A stretch of 64,000 nt of DNA from Silvibacterium bohemicum (GCF_001006305.1 NZ_LBHJ01000003.1:186001-250000); one strand, 5' to 3'; positions 1 through 8,849 are shown, numbered from the stretch's first letter. A program made the numbers and translations. Notes: a model not told the origin generated them from the letters alone.

Positions 1-1
1 G

Positions 2-574
2 GTCAGCGCTACCGTCAATCGTGACAAGTTCGAGCAGAACTACAGCAACTCGGTGCTCACCGGGGAAGACATGAGCTTCTTCCGGAAAACCAGTGAACTC
101 CCGAATGGCCCAAGAAAGTTGCTTGTCATAGCGGAGGCATGGTGTGGCGATGTTTACCGTGAGTTGCCCACCGCCATACACATCGCGGAGTCGGCTGGGA
201 TGGGCCTGCGAATCTTCCTCCGTGACGAAAATCCCGACATCATGGGCGAATTTCTGAGCAACAACGGGAAGTCACGGGCCATTCCCGTGTTTGTTTTCTA
301 TACAGCCGATACCAGGTACATCACGCATTTCACGGAACGGTCCGCGAGTGCTCATGCCGGGCTGGCGCTCGCCATCGAACAGGCGAAATTGAAACTGAAT
401 CTGCCGGCGTCAGCATCCTTCGGGAACCTTCCCGATCCGGAGAGGCAACTGTTCCTTCAGGAAGTCATTTCGAGGATCGAGCCGCATGCCGATCAGTGGC
501 GAAGAGATGCGGTTAGGGAAATTCGTCAGCGTTTGGCGACCGCCCTTCACTTACCGGATGCTTCCTACCGTTGA
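2..574 (+). CDS. Thioredoxin-family protein, 5' end outside window
   Basis: The reading frame is open from the first bases, so the true start lies upstream. A GTG at 53 is an internal codon candidate only. The visible part resembles the thioredoxin-fold family often called thioredoxin_9: a beta strand ending in AEAWCGDV, then a helix, and later an AIPVFVFY strand carrying the cis-proline-type turn. The usual second active-site cysteine (WCGDC/WCxxC) is replaced by valine, so a dithiol exchange activity is doubtful; it could work as a mono-cysteine thiol protein or a binding protein. It is followed after 7 bp by a glutaredoxin-like gene in the same direction, which suggests a thiol-redox pair. 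Family assignment is fairly secure, exact role unknown. Confidence 0.7.
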   Translation, partial: VSATVNRDKFEQNYSNSVLTGEDMSFFRKTSELPNGPRKLLVIAEAWCGDVYRELPTAIHIAESAGMGLRIFLRDENPDIMGEFLSNNGKSRAIPVFVFYTADTRYITHFTERSASAHAGLALAIEQAKLKLNLPASASFGNLPDPERQLFLQEVISRIEPHADQWRRDAVREIRQRLATALHLPDASYR

Positions 575-581
575 GGATGAA

Positions 582-815
582 ATGGTGAGGGAAGGTAAAA
601 TTCCAATCGTGTATACCATCCGGGGCTGTGATGCTTGCACCAAGTTGCTGAAGAAATGGGACGCTGAGCGCATTGTCTATGACGAGCGCCGCGTGGAGCT
701 CAGTCAGGCAACATTGAATGAAGCGCGTCAATATGGCAAGCTGGTGCCCATTGTCGTTTGGCCGGACGGCCGGGTTGAGCAGGGGTTCGGAGACAGTTTC
801 GGCTGTTTCATCTGA
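582..815 (+). CDS. Small glutaredoxin-like protein
   Basis: This is a 77-residue protein with a beta-strand IVYTIRGCDAC: the CxxC pair is Cys16/Cys19, followed by the helix KLLKKWDAERI and a strand ending in VPIVVWPDGRVEQGF, which fits the cis-Pro plus GG-type region of glutaredoxins. I place the start at the ATG at 582 because GAGG lies 5 bases upstream (573-576). Longer in-frame starts would overlap the preceding thioredoxin-like gene by almost 90 bp and add an arginine-rich tail not typical of the family. Probably co-transcribed with the preceding gene and cytoplasmic. The electron donor (glutathione or other low-molecular-weight thiol) cannot be told from the sequence. Confidence 0.7.
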   Translation: MVREGKIPIVYTIRGCDACTKLLKKWDAERIVYDERRVELSQATLNEARQYGKLVPIVVWPDGRVEQGFGDSFGCFI

Positions 816-937
816 GAATGCGAGCCGGTATAAGTTGTAATTCGTCTTCGATCCGGCCGAAACTGCTACTCCAGAACGTATGCTTGTTTGCGACCTTTAA
901 TGCATGGAGTTCTTGCCGGGGAGAAACCGGGTAGAGT

Positions 938-1543
938 TCATTGCAAAGAGGCTTTGACGACGAAATCGAAAATAGTCTGAGCAGATTTTGCGCTTAGCTC
1001 AAGCCCAAGCAAGGCGCGCACGATCTGCGGTGCTGTCAGAAGATTGATGATGAAATCGGGGTCGACGGTGTCCGGCAGTTCCCCGGCTGCCACGGCTTCC
1101 TGAACGACAGCGCAGCCTTCGGCCCGACGCGGCAGGAAAACATTCTCATAAAATGCCTTGCCCAGATTACGGTTGTCCTGAATCGCCACTAAGAGACGTA
1201 TAAATACGCGGCCATCGTCGCTCTTCAAAAACTCGGCGATTCGCAGGGTGTATTTCTGCAATCGCGCCAGCGGACTGCCGCGCTTTCCATAGGGCAAGAG
1301 TTCACGAGTGGTCTCCAGATACGCATCCAGCAGAATGGCCTGTTTGCTGTCCCACCAGCGATATAAGGTCGCTGTGCTGACACCGGCTTCGACAGCGATC
1401 TGCTGCATGGAGACTCCGTCAAATCCATCCTGCTTCAGCAGTCGAAAGGCTGTTTTCAAGATGGCCCTGCGCGTCTTTTCGCTCCGAGGACGACCTGCGG
1501 CTCGTTTTGGCGATCCGGATGCACGAACTATCGTCGCCTTCAA
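938..1543 (-). CDS. TetR/AcrR-family transcriptional regulator
   Basis: The N-terminal third is a standard TetR DNA-binding domain: RPRSEKTRRAILKTAF, then FDGVSMQQIAVEAGVSTATLYRWW with the helix-turn-helix and the YRWW ending. The rest is an all-helical ligand-binding domain (TetR_C_11-like). I prefer a TTG start at 1543 because GGGAG precedes it by 7 bases; a GTG at 1570 is in frame but has no Shine-Dalgarno. The gene is divergent from an MFS drug-efflux-type transporter, with a perfect inverted repeat between them, so it most likely represses that transporter and itself. The inducer is unknown. Confidence 0.85.
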   Translation of the reverse strand: MKATIVRASGSPKRAAGRPRSEKTRRAILKTAFRLLKQDGFDGVSMQQIAVEAGVSTATLYRWWDSKQAILLDAYLETTRELLPYGKRGSPLARLQKYTLRIAEFLKSDDGRVFIRLLVAIQDNRNLGKAFYENVFLPRRAEGCAVVQEAVAAGELPDTVDPDFIINLLTAPQIVRALLGLELSAKSAQTIFDFVVKASLQ

Positions 1544-1620
1544 CGGATCACTCCCATACGTAAACCCCACAGGGCAAGTCAGTATACGAATCCATTATCC
1601 ATTGCCAGTCCGGTACAATA

Positions 1621-1640
1621 GAAACGAAAATCATCGTTTC
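1621..1640. promoter_or_regulatory. Inverted-repeat operator, probable TetR site
   Basis: GAAACGA-N6-TCGTTTC is a perfect 7-bp inverted repeat with a 6-bp spacer, 20 bp before the GTG of the MFS transporter and between the divergent TetR gene and its presumed target. Size, symmetry and position fit a TetR-dimer operator. Binding is inferred, not shown. Confidence 0.6.
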
Positions 1641-1660
1641 GTAATTGCAAACGGAAAACC

Positions 1661-3259
1661 GTGAGCGCAGCGCCCAGTTCTCCTAATCCGGCCGCAGCAT
1701 GGACTCCCAGGGCAAATCCCTGGCTGATTGCCTTTGTAGTATCGCTGGCTGCTTTCATGGAAGTGCTCGACACCAGCATCGCAAACGTTGCGCTTCCGCA
1801 TATCGCCGGAAATCTGGGGGCGAGCAGCGACGAAAGCACCTGGGTGCTGACTTCCTATCTGGTATCCAATGCTATCGTTCTGCCAATCACGGGGTGGCTC
1901 GTATCGCTGGTGGGGCGAAAGCGGTTCTTTCTCGGCTGTATCTCCCTATTTACGGTGAGTTCTCTTCTCTGCGGCATAGCGCCTACGCTGCCGTTCCTGC
2001 TGCTGGCGCGCGTCATTCAGGGCGCAGGCGGCGGCGGCCTGCAGCCGATGGCGCAAGCAATTCTTGCTGACACCTTTCCTCCTAAATTAAGAGGGTTGGC
2101 TTTTTCGATCTATGGCGTAACCGCCGTAGTTGCCCCCGCTATCGGGCCGACGCTTGGCGGCTGGATTACGGACAACTACACCTGGCGATGGATTTTTCTG
2201 ATGAACCTGCCGGTCGGGATTCTGGCGTTATTCCTGGTGTTTACCTTTGTCGAAGACCCTCCATTCCTCAAGCGGACGACTCTGCACGAAAGCAAGATCG
2301 ACTACTTTGGCTTTGGGCTTCTTGCCGTGGGAATTGCCTTCCTGCAGATCGTGCTCGATAAGGGGCAGGAAGACGATTGGTTTGGCTCCCATTTCATCCT
2401 CACGCTCTCGATTATCTCCATCATTTGTCTTGTCAGCCTGGTGATATGGGAACTGCGCGTCAAAGAGCCAATTCTTGATATTCGACTATTCAAGAACATC
2501 AACTTTGCGACTGCGAGCCTGATGATGTTCATGGTGGGAGCAGCGTCGTTTTCAACCACCGTTTTGATGCCCCAGTTTCTGCAGAACCTAATGGGGTACA
2601 CGGCCGAAAGCGCCGGGATGGTGCTTTCGGCAGCCGCGGTGATTCTGCTCATCGAACTGCCGCTGGTCGGGCAATTAGCAGGCAGGATTCAGGCCCGTTA
2701 CTTGATGGCCTTAGGATGGGGAGCGCTGACGATTGCCATGTTCTATTCCACGCACCGGGTGGACCTCGAAATGAGCTTCGCCTCGGCCACATGGCTGCGT
2801 ATTGCACAATACGTACCGATGGGATTCATCTTTATTCCAGCAACGATGGTGGCATATGTGGGATTGCCTCAGGAGAAGAGCAATGCCGTAGCCGGGTTGA
2901 TCAACTTTGTGCGGAATATGGGCAGCAGCGTCGGCACCTCTGCCGTAACAACCATACTGGCCAGGCGCTCCCAGTTCCATCAGGTGGCGTTGGCGAGTCA
3001 TACAGCCCTCAGCGATCCGAACTTTCAGAACTCCACAGCGTCTCTTGCAGCCCATCTGGGCCGCACAAACGGAGGCAGCCAGGCCCAGATGGCGGCCTAT
3101 GGTCAGCTCTATGGAGCCATGCAGAGTCAGGCCTCGGCACTCTCGTACATCGACACATTCTGGATTCTGGGAGTTGCGACGGGAACCATGTTTGTGCTCT
3201 CTTTTCTGCTCAGGAAGAATAATCCCCGCAAAGCAGATTCACAGGTGCTTGCTCATTAG
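1661..3259 (+). CDS. MFS transporter, DHA2 (EmrB/QacA) family, 14 TM
   Basis: A 532-residue integral membrane protein of drug:H+ antiporter family 2. It begins with a short cytoplasmic tail and a first helix containing LAAFMEVLDTSIANVALPHIAGNLG, where the D-T-(S/T)-I-x-NVALP signature of motif D1 is seen. The motif A-like loop GWLVSLVGRKRFF and motif C (GAGGGGLQPMAQAIL, then GVTAVVAPAIGPTLGGWI) follow. About 14 hydrophobic segments can be counted, the last ending in LSFLLRK. The start is GTG at 1661, just downstream of the operator palindrome, so it is probably repressed by the divergent TetR protein. Substrate unknown; EmrB/FarB-like hydrophobic compounds are most likely. No adjoining EmrA-type membrane fusion protein is present. 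Confidence 0.88.
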   Translation: MSAAPSSPNPAAAWTPRANPWLIAFVVSLAAFMEVLDTSIANVALPHIAGNLGASSDESTWVLTSYLVSNAIVLPITGWLVSLVGRKRFFLGCISLFTVSSLLCGIAPTLPFLLLARVIQGAGGGGLQPMAQAILADTFPPKLRGLAFSIYGVTAVVAPAIGPTLGGWITDNYTWRWIFLMNLPVGILALFLVFTFVEDPPFLKRTTLHESKIDYFGFGLLAVGIAFLQIVLDKGQEDDWFGSHFILTLSIISIICLVSLVIWELRVKEPILDIRLFKNINFATASLMMFMVGAASFSTTVLMPQFLQNLMGYTAESAGMVLSAAAVILLIELPLVGQLAGRIQARYLMALGWGALTIAMFYSTHRVDLEMSFASATWLRIAQYVPMGFIFIPATMVAYVGLPQEKSNAVAGLINFVRNMGSSVGTSAVTTILARRSQFHQVALASHTALSDPNFQNSTASLAAHLGRTNGGSQAQMAAYGQLYGAMQSQASALSYIDTFWILGVATGTMFVLSFLLRKNNPRKADSQVLAH

Positions 3260-3522
3260 GCGATCAATGGACTCTTTTGGCCGGGTGACATCTCGCTAGC
3301 ATTAAGCAGCGCTGGTTTTCCACTAAGCGCAAGGGTGCGCCAATCTCGGAGGCGCCAAATTCGTAAGTAGTGGCCGACTTACCGTTACCGATCACTGCCC
3401 GATGAGTGTATTTGCGACTTTGCGACAACTGACTGTAGAACCGTAGCTCACTTCCGGATTGCCGACGATATACCCGGGACCGTGTTGGCTGATAGAAACG
3501 GAGAACTCCTCTTGGGCTGGCG

Positions 3523-4704
3523 TCAAAGAACGACATTCTCAATTGGTCGACGCGGGCTGGCGTGGGCTGTCCAAGTCGGATAGCCCATATAGAAAACAAA
3601 CGTGGGCTGCCATGCAGTGCTACCGATGACATCGCCAAGCAGGCCGGCTCGCGCTGCCTGTTTTTCGCGTGCTTTTTCGTGGTCTATCATTTCCACTGCC
3701 TCGTTGCAGGGTCGTCCGGCCACGCCGCGGGCAGTAGCCAGCAAATGCGCCCGCTGCCAAATCCTCCCCGCGCGCAGACAGTGCTCCCGGTCATAACGGT
3801 CAGGGACGGCAAGGATGCCAATCAGGGGCGCACTCAGCATTAGGTTCGAATACCCATTCTTCGGACTCCGTGACGCGGCCCAGCGCAGCATCGACAGAGG
3901 CATCATTTTCGCGATTCCAGTTGCAACAGGAGATAGCCCGAAGGCATCAATCGTAAGACCATCGCGAAATGTTTGCATCGAACTCCAGCTAGTTCTAATC
4001 CATCGTTCGCTGCCACGCTTAACCTCTGGGTCGGAATAGATTTCGTCATTCGCCGCGGAGCTGATGTCCACGATCCTTTTTCGCTCCGCCTCTTTCGTGA
4101 AGAGAAAAATCTCAACGCTTGGTTCGTTGCTGGCCAAGCGGCCCAGGGCGTCAACAAATTGGGGCGGGATCGGCTTTTCGGGACTATAGGCACTTCGATT
4201 CGTATGGCGCAGTGGGATCGAATCATATAATTCGCTTTCCTCGCGGTTGCCCGCAGCAAGATCTACATGCGCCAGAAGTTCCGGTTTGGAATCGGCCGGA
4301 ATCGGCCCAAGCTTTCCTGGAAACAGCGTGAGAGTGGCTTGGTAGCCATTGGCGGCCGCAGCCAGCATCAGGTTCTCAAGAGCGCAGCCCATCCCGATGT
4401 GCTCTTCCCGCAGATAGGGATCGAGCGCGCCGACATTCCTCTTGGTGTCGATATACAACTCAATCGACGAGTTCGTCACCTTGAAGAGCCAAGGCTGCGT
4501 GTTGTGAGGGCTCGCCGCTAGGATCGCGGCGCGCACCAGAGCTAGAGTTCCTTCGTTAGAACCCTCGCGCCAGTCTCTCCAGGGTTCGTAGGCCGGTCCT
4601 TGCCCCACACTGAAAACGCCCTCATCGTAGGCACGCCAGACTCCACCGCCCACAACGACGACAGTAACAACTCCTGCCCCCTTCAGAAATGATCTGCGCT
4701 GCAT
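3523..4704 (-). CDS. Acg-family FMN-binding nitroreductase-like protein, Tat-type leader
   Basis: I set the start at the ATG at 4704, preceded by GAGAGG 7 bases upstream; a longer frame exists but lacks a ribosome site. The N-terminus MQRRSFLKGAG is a twin-arginine signal (RRSFLK) followed by a hydrophobic stretch, so the protein is probably exported folded with its flavin. The body has the two half nitroreductase folds of the Acg family: AILAASPHNTQPWLF (phosphate/FMN contact), PLRHTNRSAY, and ATARGVAGRPCNEAVE near the end. Mycobacterial Acg (Rv2032) belongs to a dormancy regulon and is thought to bind flavin without classic nitroreductase activity. No operon partner is visible. Good family call, function uncertain. 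Confidence 0.75.
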   Translation of the reverse strand: MQRRSFLKGAGVVTVVVVGGGVWRAYDEGVFSVGQGPAYEPWRDWREGSNEGTLALVRAAILAASPHNTQPWLFKVTNSSIELYIDTKRNVGALDPYLREEHIGMGCALENLMLAAAANGYQATLTLFPGKLGPIPADSKPELLAHVDLAAGNREESELYDSIPLRHTNRSAYSPEKPIPPQFVDALGRLASNEPSVEIFLFTKEAERKRIVDISSAANDEIYSDPEVKRGSERWIRTSWSSMQTFRDGLTIDAFGLSPVATGIAKMMPLSMLRWAASRSPKNGYSNLMLSAPLIGILAVPDRYDREHCLRAGRIWQRAHLLATARGVAGRPCNEAVEMIDHEKAREKQAARAGLLGDVIGSTAWQPTFVFYMGYPTWTAHASPRRPIENVVL

Positions 4705-5059
4705 AAAGCACCTCTCGATTGTTCCTCGAAGAGTAGGCGGTCGGGTAGTTTGAATCCCCAACGCATGAGACTCGATCTGACGCTCTCCATCCTTATTAAT
4801 AGTGACGACAGGCTGCACGGAACCAGGCGCAATATCGTCGTCAGGGCCGAGATCGAGTTCATTGAGACCGGCAGTTACCGCAAAAGCGTCGGCAATGCGC
4901 TTCTTGTTGGATTTGCGGCGGTAGGGCCCCACATGAGCCTAGTGTATGCCAAAGAGACAAAAGAATAAGCTAGGAAAGACTATTGCCTGTAATCACTTAG
5001 CCATAGATTGCATAAGTAATGAGTCAAATCTCAGTTGACAGCGACCGGCAGGAGTAGGC
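4705..5059. other. Intergenic region, no gene seen
   Basis: This stretch lies between the divergent Acg-like gene and the truncated imuA. Open frames here have no ribosome site or recognisable motif, and I read the region as promoter DNA for the Acg-like gene. Confidence 0.4.
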
Positions 5060-5074
5060 GAACATAAAGCGAAT
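5060..5074. promoter_or_regulatory. Possible degenerate LexA direct repeat GAAC-N7-GAAT
   Basis: GAAC, seven bases, GAAT begins 23 bp before the imuA remnant. GTTC-N7-GTTC (same as GAAC-N7-GAAC read on the other strand) is the LexA box of Alphaproteobacteria and regulates imuA-imuB-dnaE2 cassettes there. One base differs. That LexA of this organism reads such a site is my inference. Confidence 0.3.
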
Positions 5075-5082
5075 ACGCCAAT

Positions 5083-5538
5083 ATGTCTGCCTCCGCCACA
5101 ATCCGCCTTCAGGTCGAAACCGCACTCGCCAAGCGAGTGCCTGCCGCCCTCACCCTGAAGATAAAGCAGGCCCCGGAACTTTTTTCAACGGGAATCGAAG
5201 AGGCTGATGCCGTCCTGGGAGGTGGCATTCCACGCGGAAGCATTACCGAGGTTGCAGGCGCGGCCTCGACAGGCAAGACATCTTTTGCGCTTTCTTCCAT
5301 TGCCTCGATTACACAGTCCGGAGCGGCCTGCGCGTGGGTCGATGTGAGCGATGCGCTCTCACCCGAGTCGGCGGCGGCGGCAAACATCGTGCTCAAGACG
5401 AATCGACACGACGCCGCGGAACTGCTTTCCGGCTCAGGCTGCCGTCGATCGAGAGATTTGTTGCGAGAAATGCTCTCCGCTAGGAGATTTGCGCAAAGGC
5501 ACTCTCGGCTTCCTCGGTTCATTGACGATGTACTCTGA
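5083..5538 (+). pseudogene. Truncated ImuA-type RecA-like protein
   Basis: The first roughly 105 residues read as the N-terminal half of an acidobacterial ImuA/RecA-like protein: IRLQVETALAKRVPAAL, then TGIEEADAVLGGGIPRGSITEV with the loop before Walker A, GAASTGKTSFAL as Walker A, and CAWVDVSDALSPESAAAAN. After that the frame loses homology (an arginine-rich tail) and stops, so the Walker B, loop regions and C-terminus are missing. Intact members are about twice as long or longer and stand before imuB and dnaE2, neither of which is here. The 3' tail overlaps the convergent dehydrogenase by 105 bp, which suggests that a rearrangement replaced the rest. I regard it as a non-functional remnant, though the N-terminal fragment could still be translated. 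Confidence 0.65.
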
Positions 5539-6468
5539 TTGCAACCCATTCCGATACCTGGCCAAGACCTCACCCAGGAACTTCGCAGTGCCATCAAGCA
5601 TCAGGTCCGTAGACCCCGCGATATGTGGCGTAACAAAGATACGTGGCTCCATCAGCAGCGGGTTCCCATTGCTCACGGGCTCATCTTTCACCACATCCAA
5701 CCCCGCCCCAAAGAGGTGCCCACTCTTCACCGCTGCCAGCAGAGCCGGTTCATCGACCAGGGTCCCCCGAGCTACATTGACCAACACCGCATCCTTCTTC
5801 ATCGCGGTCAGCACCGTCCCGTCGATCATGTTTTCGTTTGCCTTCGTTCCCGGGATTGCCAGAATCAAGTAGTCTGCCTGCGCCGCTGCCACCTTCAACT
5901 CATCGTGTCCATATCCTCTAACTCCATTCGGCGCGTGTTCCGGATGGTTATCCACACCAGTCAAAATCATCCCGAATCCCCGGAGCCTTTCGATGAGCAA
6001 ATCTCCGATTCCCCCCAAGCCCACAATGCAAGCGGTCTTACCGGAAAGCGCCCTATTCACTTCCAGCTTCTCCGACGGGCTCTGCGCGATGCCGTGTGTC
6101 AAGGCTAGTTCTTCATTCAGCCGGCGAGAGGCTGCAAGCATCAGGAGCACAGCAACTTCCGCCACTGACTCACCGTTGCCCGTCTTTGTCGTCGGAGCCG
6201 AGCCCACCCAGACACCGGCCTTCGTTGCTGCTTCAACGTCAACTTCTTCGTAACCTGCGGAGGCCATCTGAAGCAGACCAAGCTTCGTCTGAGCCTCTAT
6301 CTCCTTGGAGTCGACCTTACCGAAAGCAATGATCACCTCCAGTTCTGTCGATGGCGCCTTATCGTCCGGCTGCCATGTCAAAAACTCGTCTTGCGAGTGT
6401 TCTGACTTAAGGCGCTTCAACATCTCCAGCGCAAATGAATTCTGCTTACCGAGATAACCAATCTTCAT
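5434..6468 (-). CDS. D-2-hydroxyacid dehydrogenase (NAD-dependent)
   Basis: A 344-residue protein of the D-isomer-specific 2-hydroxyacid dehydrogenase family. The NAD-binding Rossmann motif is TACIVGLGGIGDLLIERLRGFG. The catalytic Arg is in VNVARGTLVDE, the Glu in GAGLDVVKDEP and the His in VTPHIAGST, the usual R-E-H triad. The start is the ATG at 6468 (MKIGYLGKQ); upstream in-frame codons give a cysteine-rich, non-family extension. Substrate is unknown: the family includes lactate, glycerate, phosphoglycerate and formate dehydrogenases. It stands alone, and its 3' end runs into the imuA remnant. Confidence 0.82.
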   Translation of the reverse strand: MKIGYLGKQNSFALEMLKRLKSEHSQDEFLTWQPDDKAPSTELEVIIAFGKVDSKEIEAQTKLGLLQMASAGYEEVDVEAATKAGVWVGSAPTTKTGNGESVAEVAVLLMLAASRRLNEELALTHGIAQSPSEKLEVNRALSGKTACIVGLGGIGDLLIERLRGFGMILTGVDNHPEHAPNGVRGYGHDELKVAAAQADYLILAIPGTKANENMIDGTVLTAMKKDAVLVNVARGTLVDEPALLAAVKSGHLFGAGLDVVKDEPVSNGNPLLMEPRIFVTPHIAGSTDLMLDGTAKFLGEVLARYRNGLQSEYIVNEPRKPRVPLRKSPSGEHFSQQISRSTAA

Positions 6469-6917
6469 GACGACCTGACTCCTGTGCCGATACCGGCAAA
6501 TAACTTTGGCAGCGTGTGCTTGTGTTCCAGCTGGAAGGAAGAGCCAGAGTAATTGAGTACAGCACACCCGCAACCGCTCACGCATGCCTAGGCATGTTCT
6601 TCTTACCTTGTTCTTCTAGCGAATGCTTTTCTGTGCAATCAAGCACACTTCTACGAAACCAAACAGTTCGTGTGCAATCTAGTGATAGGAGCAAGGGCGA
6701 ACCGTGCCAATTATCTGGGATAGAGGACGGCAGTTCTTGCCTTGTATGCCTCGATCACACGTTTACTCCCTCAGCCTCGCAGCATCTGGAATGGAAAGGT
6801 CGATCACGAAGTAAGCTGGTATGGGGACATCGGGGCCGGTGCCATACAAAAGGGCGCGAACAAAACTCTCAAGCCTGCAAAAAATGAAGATGAGCGTGGG
6901 TCGATCGGGATTGTTCC
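6469..6917. other. Intergenic region, no gene recognised
   Basis: About 450 bp between two minus-strand genes. A minus-strand frame around 6770-6895 has a protein-like stretch (LLYGTGPDVPIPAYFVIDL) but no start codon or ribosome site, so it could be a decayed gene end. I cannot name it. Confidence 0.3.
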
Positions 6918-7454
6918 CTAATCTCCATCCGAGATGAGGACCTGCTCCATAACAGCAGCGATGGATTCGAAATCGGTGGAAGCGTCATACCGGTCTCCGT
7001 TGAGGAAGAAGGTGGGCGTTCCGTTCACACCGCTTCGAACCCCGCCTGAGAAATCTGCGTCGATGCGCTTCTTATAAATGCCGCTCGACAACCCGTGTTG
7101 CACTTCTGACTCCTTCAATTCCAGCTCTTCGGACAGGGCACGGAAAGTGGCTTCGCCAAGGTTATCCTGATTCGCGAAGAGAAGATCATGCATTTCCCAG
7201 AACTTACCTTGAGTTGCTGCGAACTCGGCCAGCTCGGCCGCAGCCTCAGCCCAAGGGTGAATTTCACGCAAGGGGAAGTTGCGAAAGACGAAGGAGAGTT
7301 GATCCCCGAAACGCTTTTGCAGTTGGTGGATGACCGGCTGGACGCTTCCACATGATGGGCACTCGTAGTCGCCATACTCCACCAGATTGCAGGCTACACT
7401 CAGGTCGCCCTGAATATGATCGTGCTTTGTAACAGGGATAGCGAGCTTGCTCAT
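6918..7454 (-). CDS. DsbA-family thioredoxin-fold protein (CPSC)
   Basis: A 178-residue protein with VEYGDYECPSCGSVQP, active site C32-P-S-C35, then FVFRNFPLREIHPWAEAAAELAEFA, a helical insertion, and the cis-proline loop SGVNGTPTFFLNG. This is the architecture of the DsbA-like thioredoxin_4 group, similar in size to cytoplasmic or membrane-detached NhaA-linked and Bdb-type members. There is no signal peptide, so it may act in the cytoplasm. An AGGAG ribosome site lies before the ATG at 7454. It lies 9 bp downstream of a peroxiredoxin gene and is probably co-transcribed with it, so a role in reducing or isomerising thiols during peroxide stress is likely. Confidence 0.8.
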   Translation of the reverse strand: MSKLAIPVTKHDHIQGDLSVACNLVEYGDYECPSCGSVQPVIHQLQKRFGDQLSFVFRNFPLREIHPWAEAAAELAEFAATQGKFWEMHDLLFANQDNLGEATFRALSEELELKESEVQHGLSSGIYKKRIDADFSGGVRSGVNGTPTFFLNGDRYDASTDFESIAAVMEQVLISDGD

Positions 7455-7463
7455 TTCGTTCTC

Positions 7464-7928
7464 CTATTTGGGTAGTGCTTCAAGCGCCTGCAAAATCCCA
7501 TCCGCTCCGGGGCTCACTGCAACTGGGGAGCAATAACTCCAGGCAATGACTCCGTTTCCGTCGATGACGAAGAGCGCCCGTTCGCAAACGCCGTCGGCCT
7601 CTCGGTACGCACCATAAGCGCGGGCCGTCACGCCTTTGGGCTCGAAATCGGAAAGTAGGGGAAAGTGCAGATGCTTATGCTTGGCAAAGGCATCGTGGCA
7701 CCAGGCACCGTCCACAGATATCGCCACGAGTGCCGCCTTGTACTTCAGCAATTCGGGCAGGATCTCGTTAAAGACGCTGAGTTCGTCCCCACAGACCGGA
7801 CTCCAATCTGCGGGATAGAACACAAGAACTACTGGCTTTCCTCGCAGCTCGTTCAGCGAGAGCTTTTGGTCTGGCGTTACATGAAGGCTGAACTCTGGCG
7901 CTGTCGTGCCCGCGGTGAGGATTGGCAT
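7464..7928 (-). CDS. Peroxiredoxin (AhpC/TSA, AhpE/BCP-like)
   Basis: A 154-residue protein with the peroxiredoxin core APEFSLHVTPDQKLSLNELRGKPVVLVFYPADWSPVCGDEL. The peroxidatic cysteine is Cys46 in the P-x3-S-x2-C motif, and the supporting arginine region follows later (READGVCERALFVID). A further cysteine in CHDAFAKH could be a resolving residue. Start ATG at 7928 with GGAGC six bases upstream. It reduces H2O2 or organic peroxides in the cytoplasm; the neighbouring DsbA-like protein may be the thiol partner. The redoxin fold is certain, the subfamily is not. Confidence 0.83.
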   Translation of the reverse strand: MPILTAGTTAPEFSLHVTPDQKLSLNELRGKPVVLVFYPADWSPVCGDELSVFNEILPELLKYKAALVAISVDGAWCHDAFAKHKHLHFPLLSDFEPKGVTARAYGAYREADGVCERALFVIDGNGVIAWSYCSPVAVSPGADGILQALEALPK

Positions 7929-8010
7929 GGTTGCTCCATTTTGCTCCGTGTCGGTTTTGCGAACGTGGTCGATTCGTCGCTTCGCCTGGCAAGGCGCCGA
8001 TCGCTCTCGA

Positions 8011-8694
8011 CTACACAACTACAATCATGTGGCGCTTTGCGATGGCTTCAATCTCTGGTTCAGTCAAGGCGGATAGATCGGCTGTTTCTGTTGCGATGAC
8101 ATGCCGGGAGATGTTGTGGTGATGTGTCTTCAAATACTCAATTAAGGAATCCACCGCACTACTCTTGCCTGTTCCATGCCCGATGAGCACGATCTCATTT
8201 GCTGGCAAAAGGTCTTTGGCCACTTCTTCATAAAAGGATGTCTCTTCCGGAACCCTGTCGCCCTTGTAGTGAGCTTCCTTCCGGTGGATCAGGTGATGGT
8301 GAAAGCCGAAGGGATCGTAGGGAAGAACTGTGTCTTCAGCCACGGGAACCTTTCTGTTGAAGTCCTGATACACGTGTGCCGCGTGATGGTCAATCACGAC
8401 GACCATGCGGCAGGGTTGGCCAGGTTCGCCAGCCACTCGAGTCGGCCCCGCCTCTCTGAGAAACTTCCGAAGTCGAGAGACTTCCTCAACGTCGAGTTCA
8501 TGGGTGTGCGGCTGCTTGAAAAATGCTCGCTGTGTCCCGACGACAAAAACGAATTCATCGCTTCCGTGGGGCTGGACCTCGCCAATTTGCCCGATCAGTT
8601 CAACGGTGTCCGCCCAACTCAAATTCCGAGGCAGTTTTCCAGTGAGGAGGCTTGTGTGGAGAAGATCGAGATCGTGTCGTATTGGGGTGGCCAT
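8011..8694 (-). CDS. Conserved protein with eRF1/host-attachment-like C-terminal domain
   Basis: About 227 residues. The C-terminal part (LPANEIVLIGHGTGKSSAVDSLIEYL, then RHVIATETADLSALTEPEIEAIAKRHM) resembles the domain found in bacterial proteins labelled translational machinery protein or host-attachment protein, which is related to archaeal eRF1/Pelota domains. The middle has a VVVIDHHAAHVYQDF strand and a histidine-rich loop FGFHHHLIHRKEAHYKGD. The start is unclear: I use the ATG at 8694, which has GAGGGG immediately before it; an ATG at 8772 is also in frame. No enzymatic motif is visible. Function is unknown; some relatives occur near stress genes. Confidence 0.55.
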   Translation of the reverse strand: MATPIRHDLDLLHTSLLTGKLPRNLSWADTVELIGQIGEVQPHGSDEFVFVVGTQRAFFKQPHTHELDVEEVSRLRKFLREAGPTRVAGEPGQPCRMVVVIDHHAAHVYQDFNRKVPVAEDTVLPYDPFGFHHHLIHRKEAHYKGDRVPEETSFYEEVAKDLLPANEIVLIGHGTGKSSAVDSLIEYLKTHHHNISRHVIATETADLSALTEPEIEAIAKRHMIVVV

Positions 8695-8849
8695 CCCCTC
8701 AGCATGGCACCGCGCAGGAGGGATGACTGTATCGGTTTGATCACTTAATGGCAACCTTCGGCAGCAGCTCATGACGGCGAGTGCGCTCAAGCCGTTTACT
8801 GCCTTGACCTCGCGGAGCCGTCAGGCGAGTAACGCTCTGGCTCGCTTGC

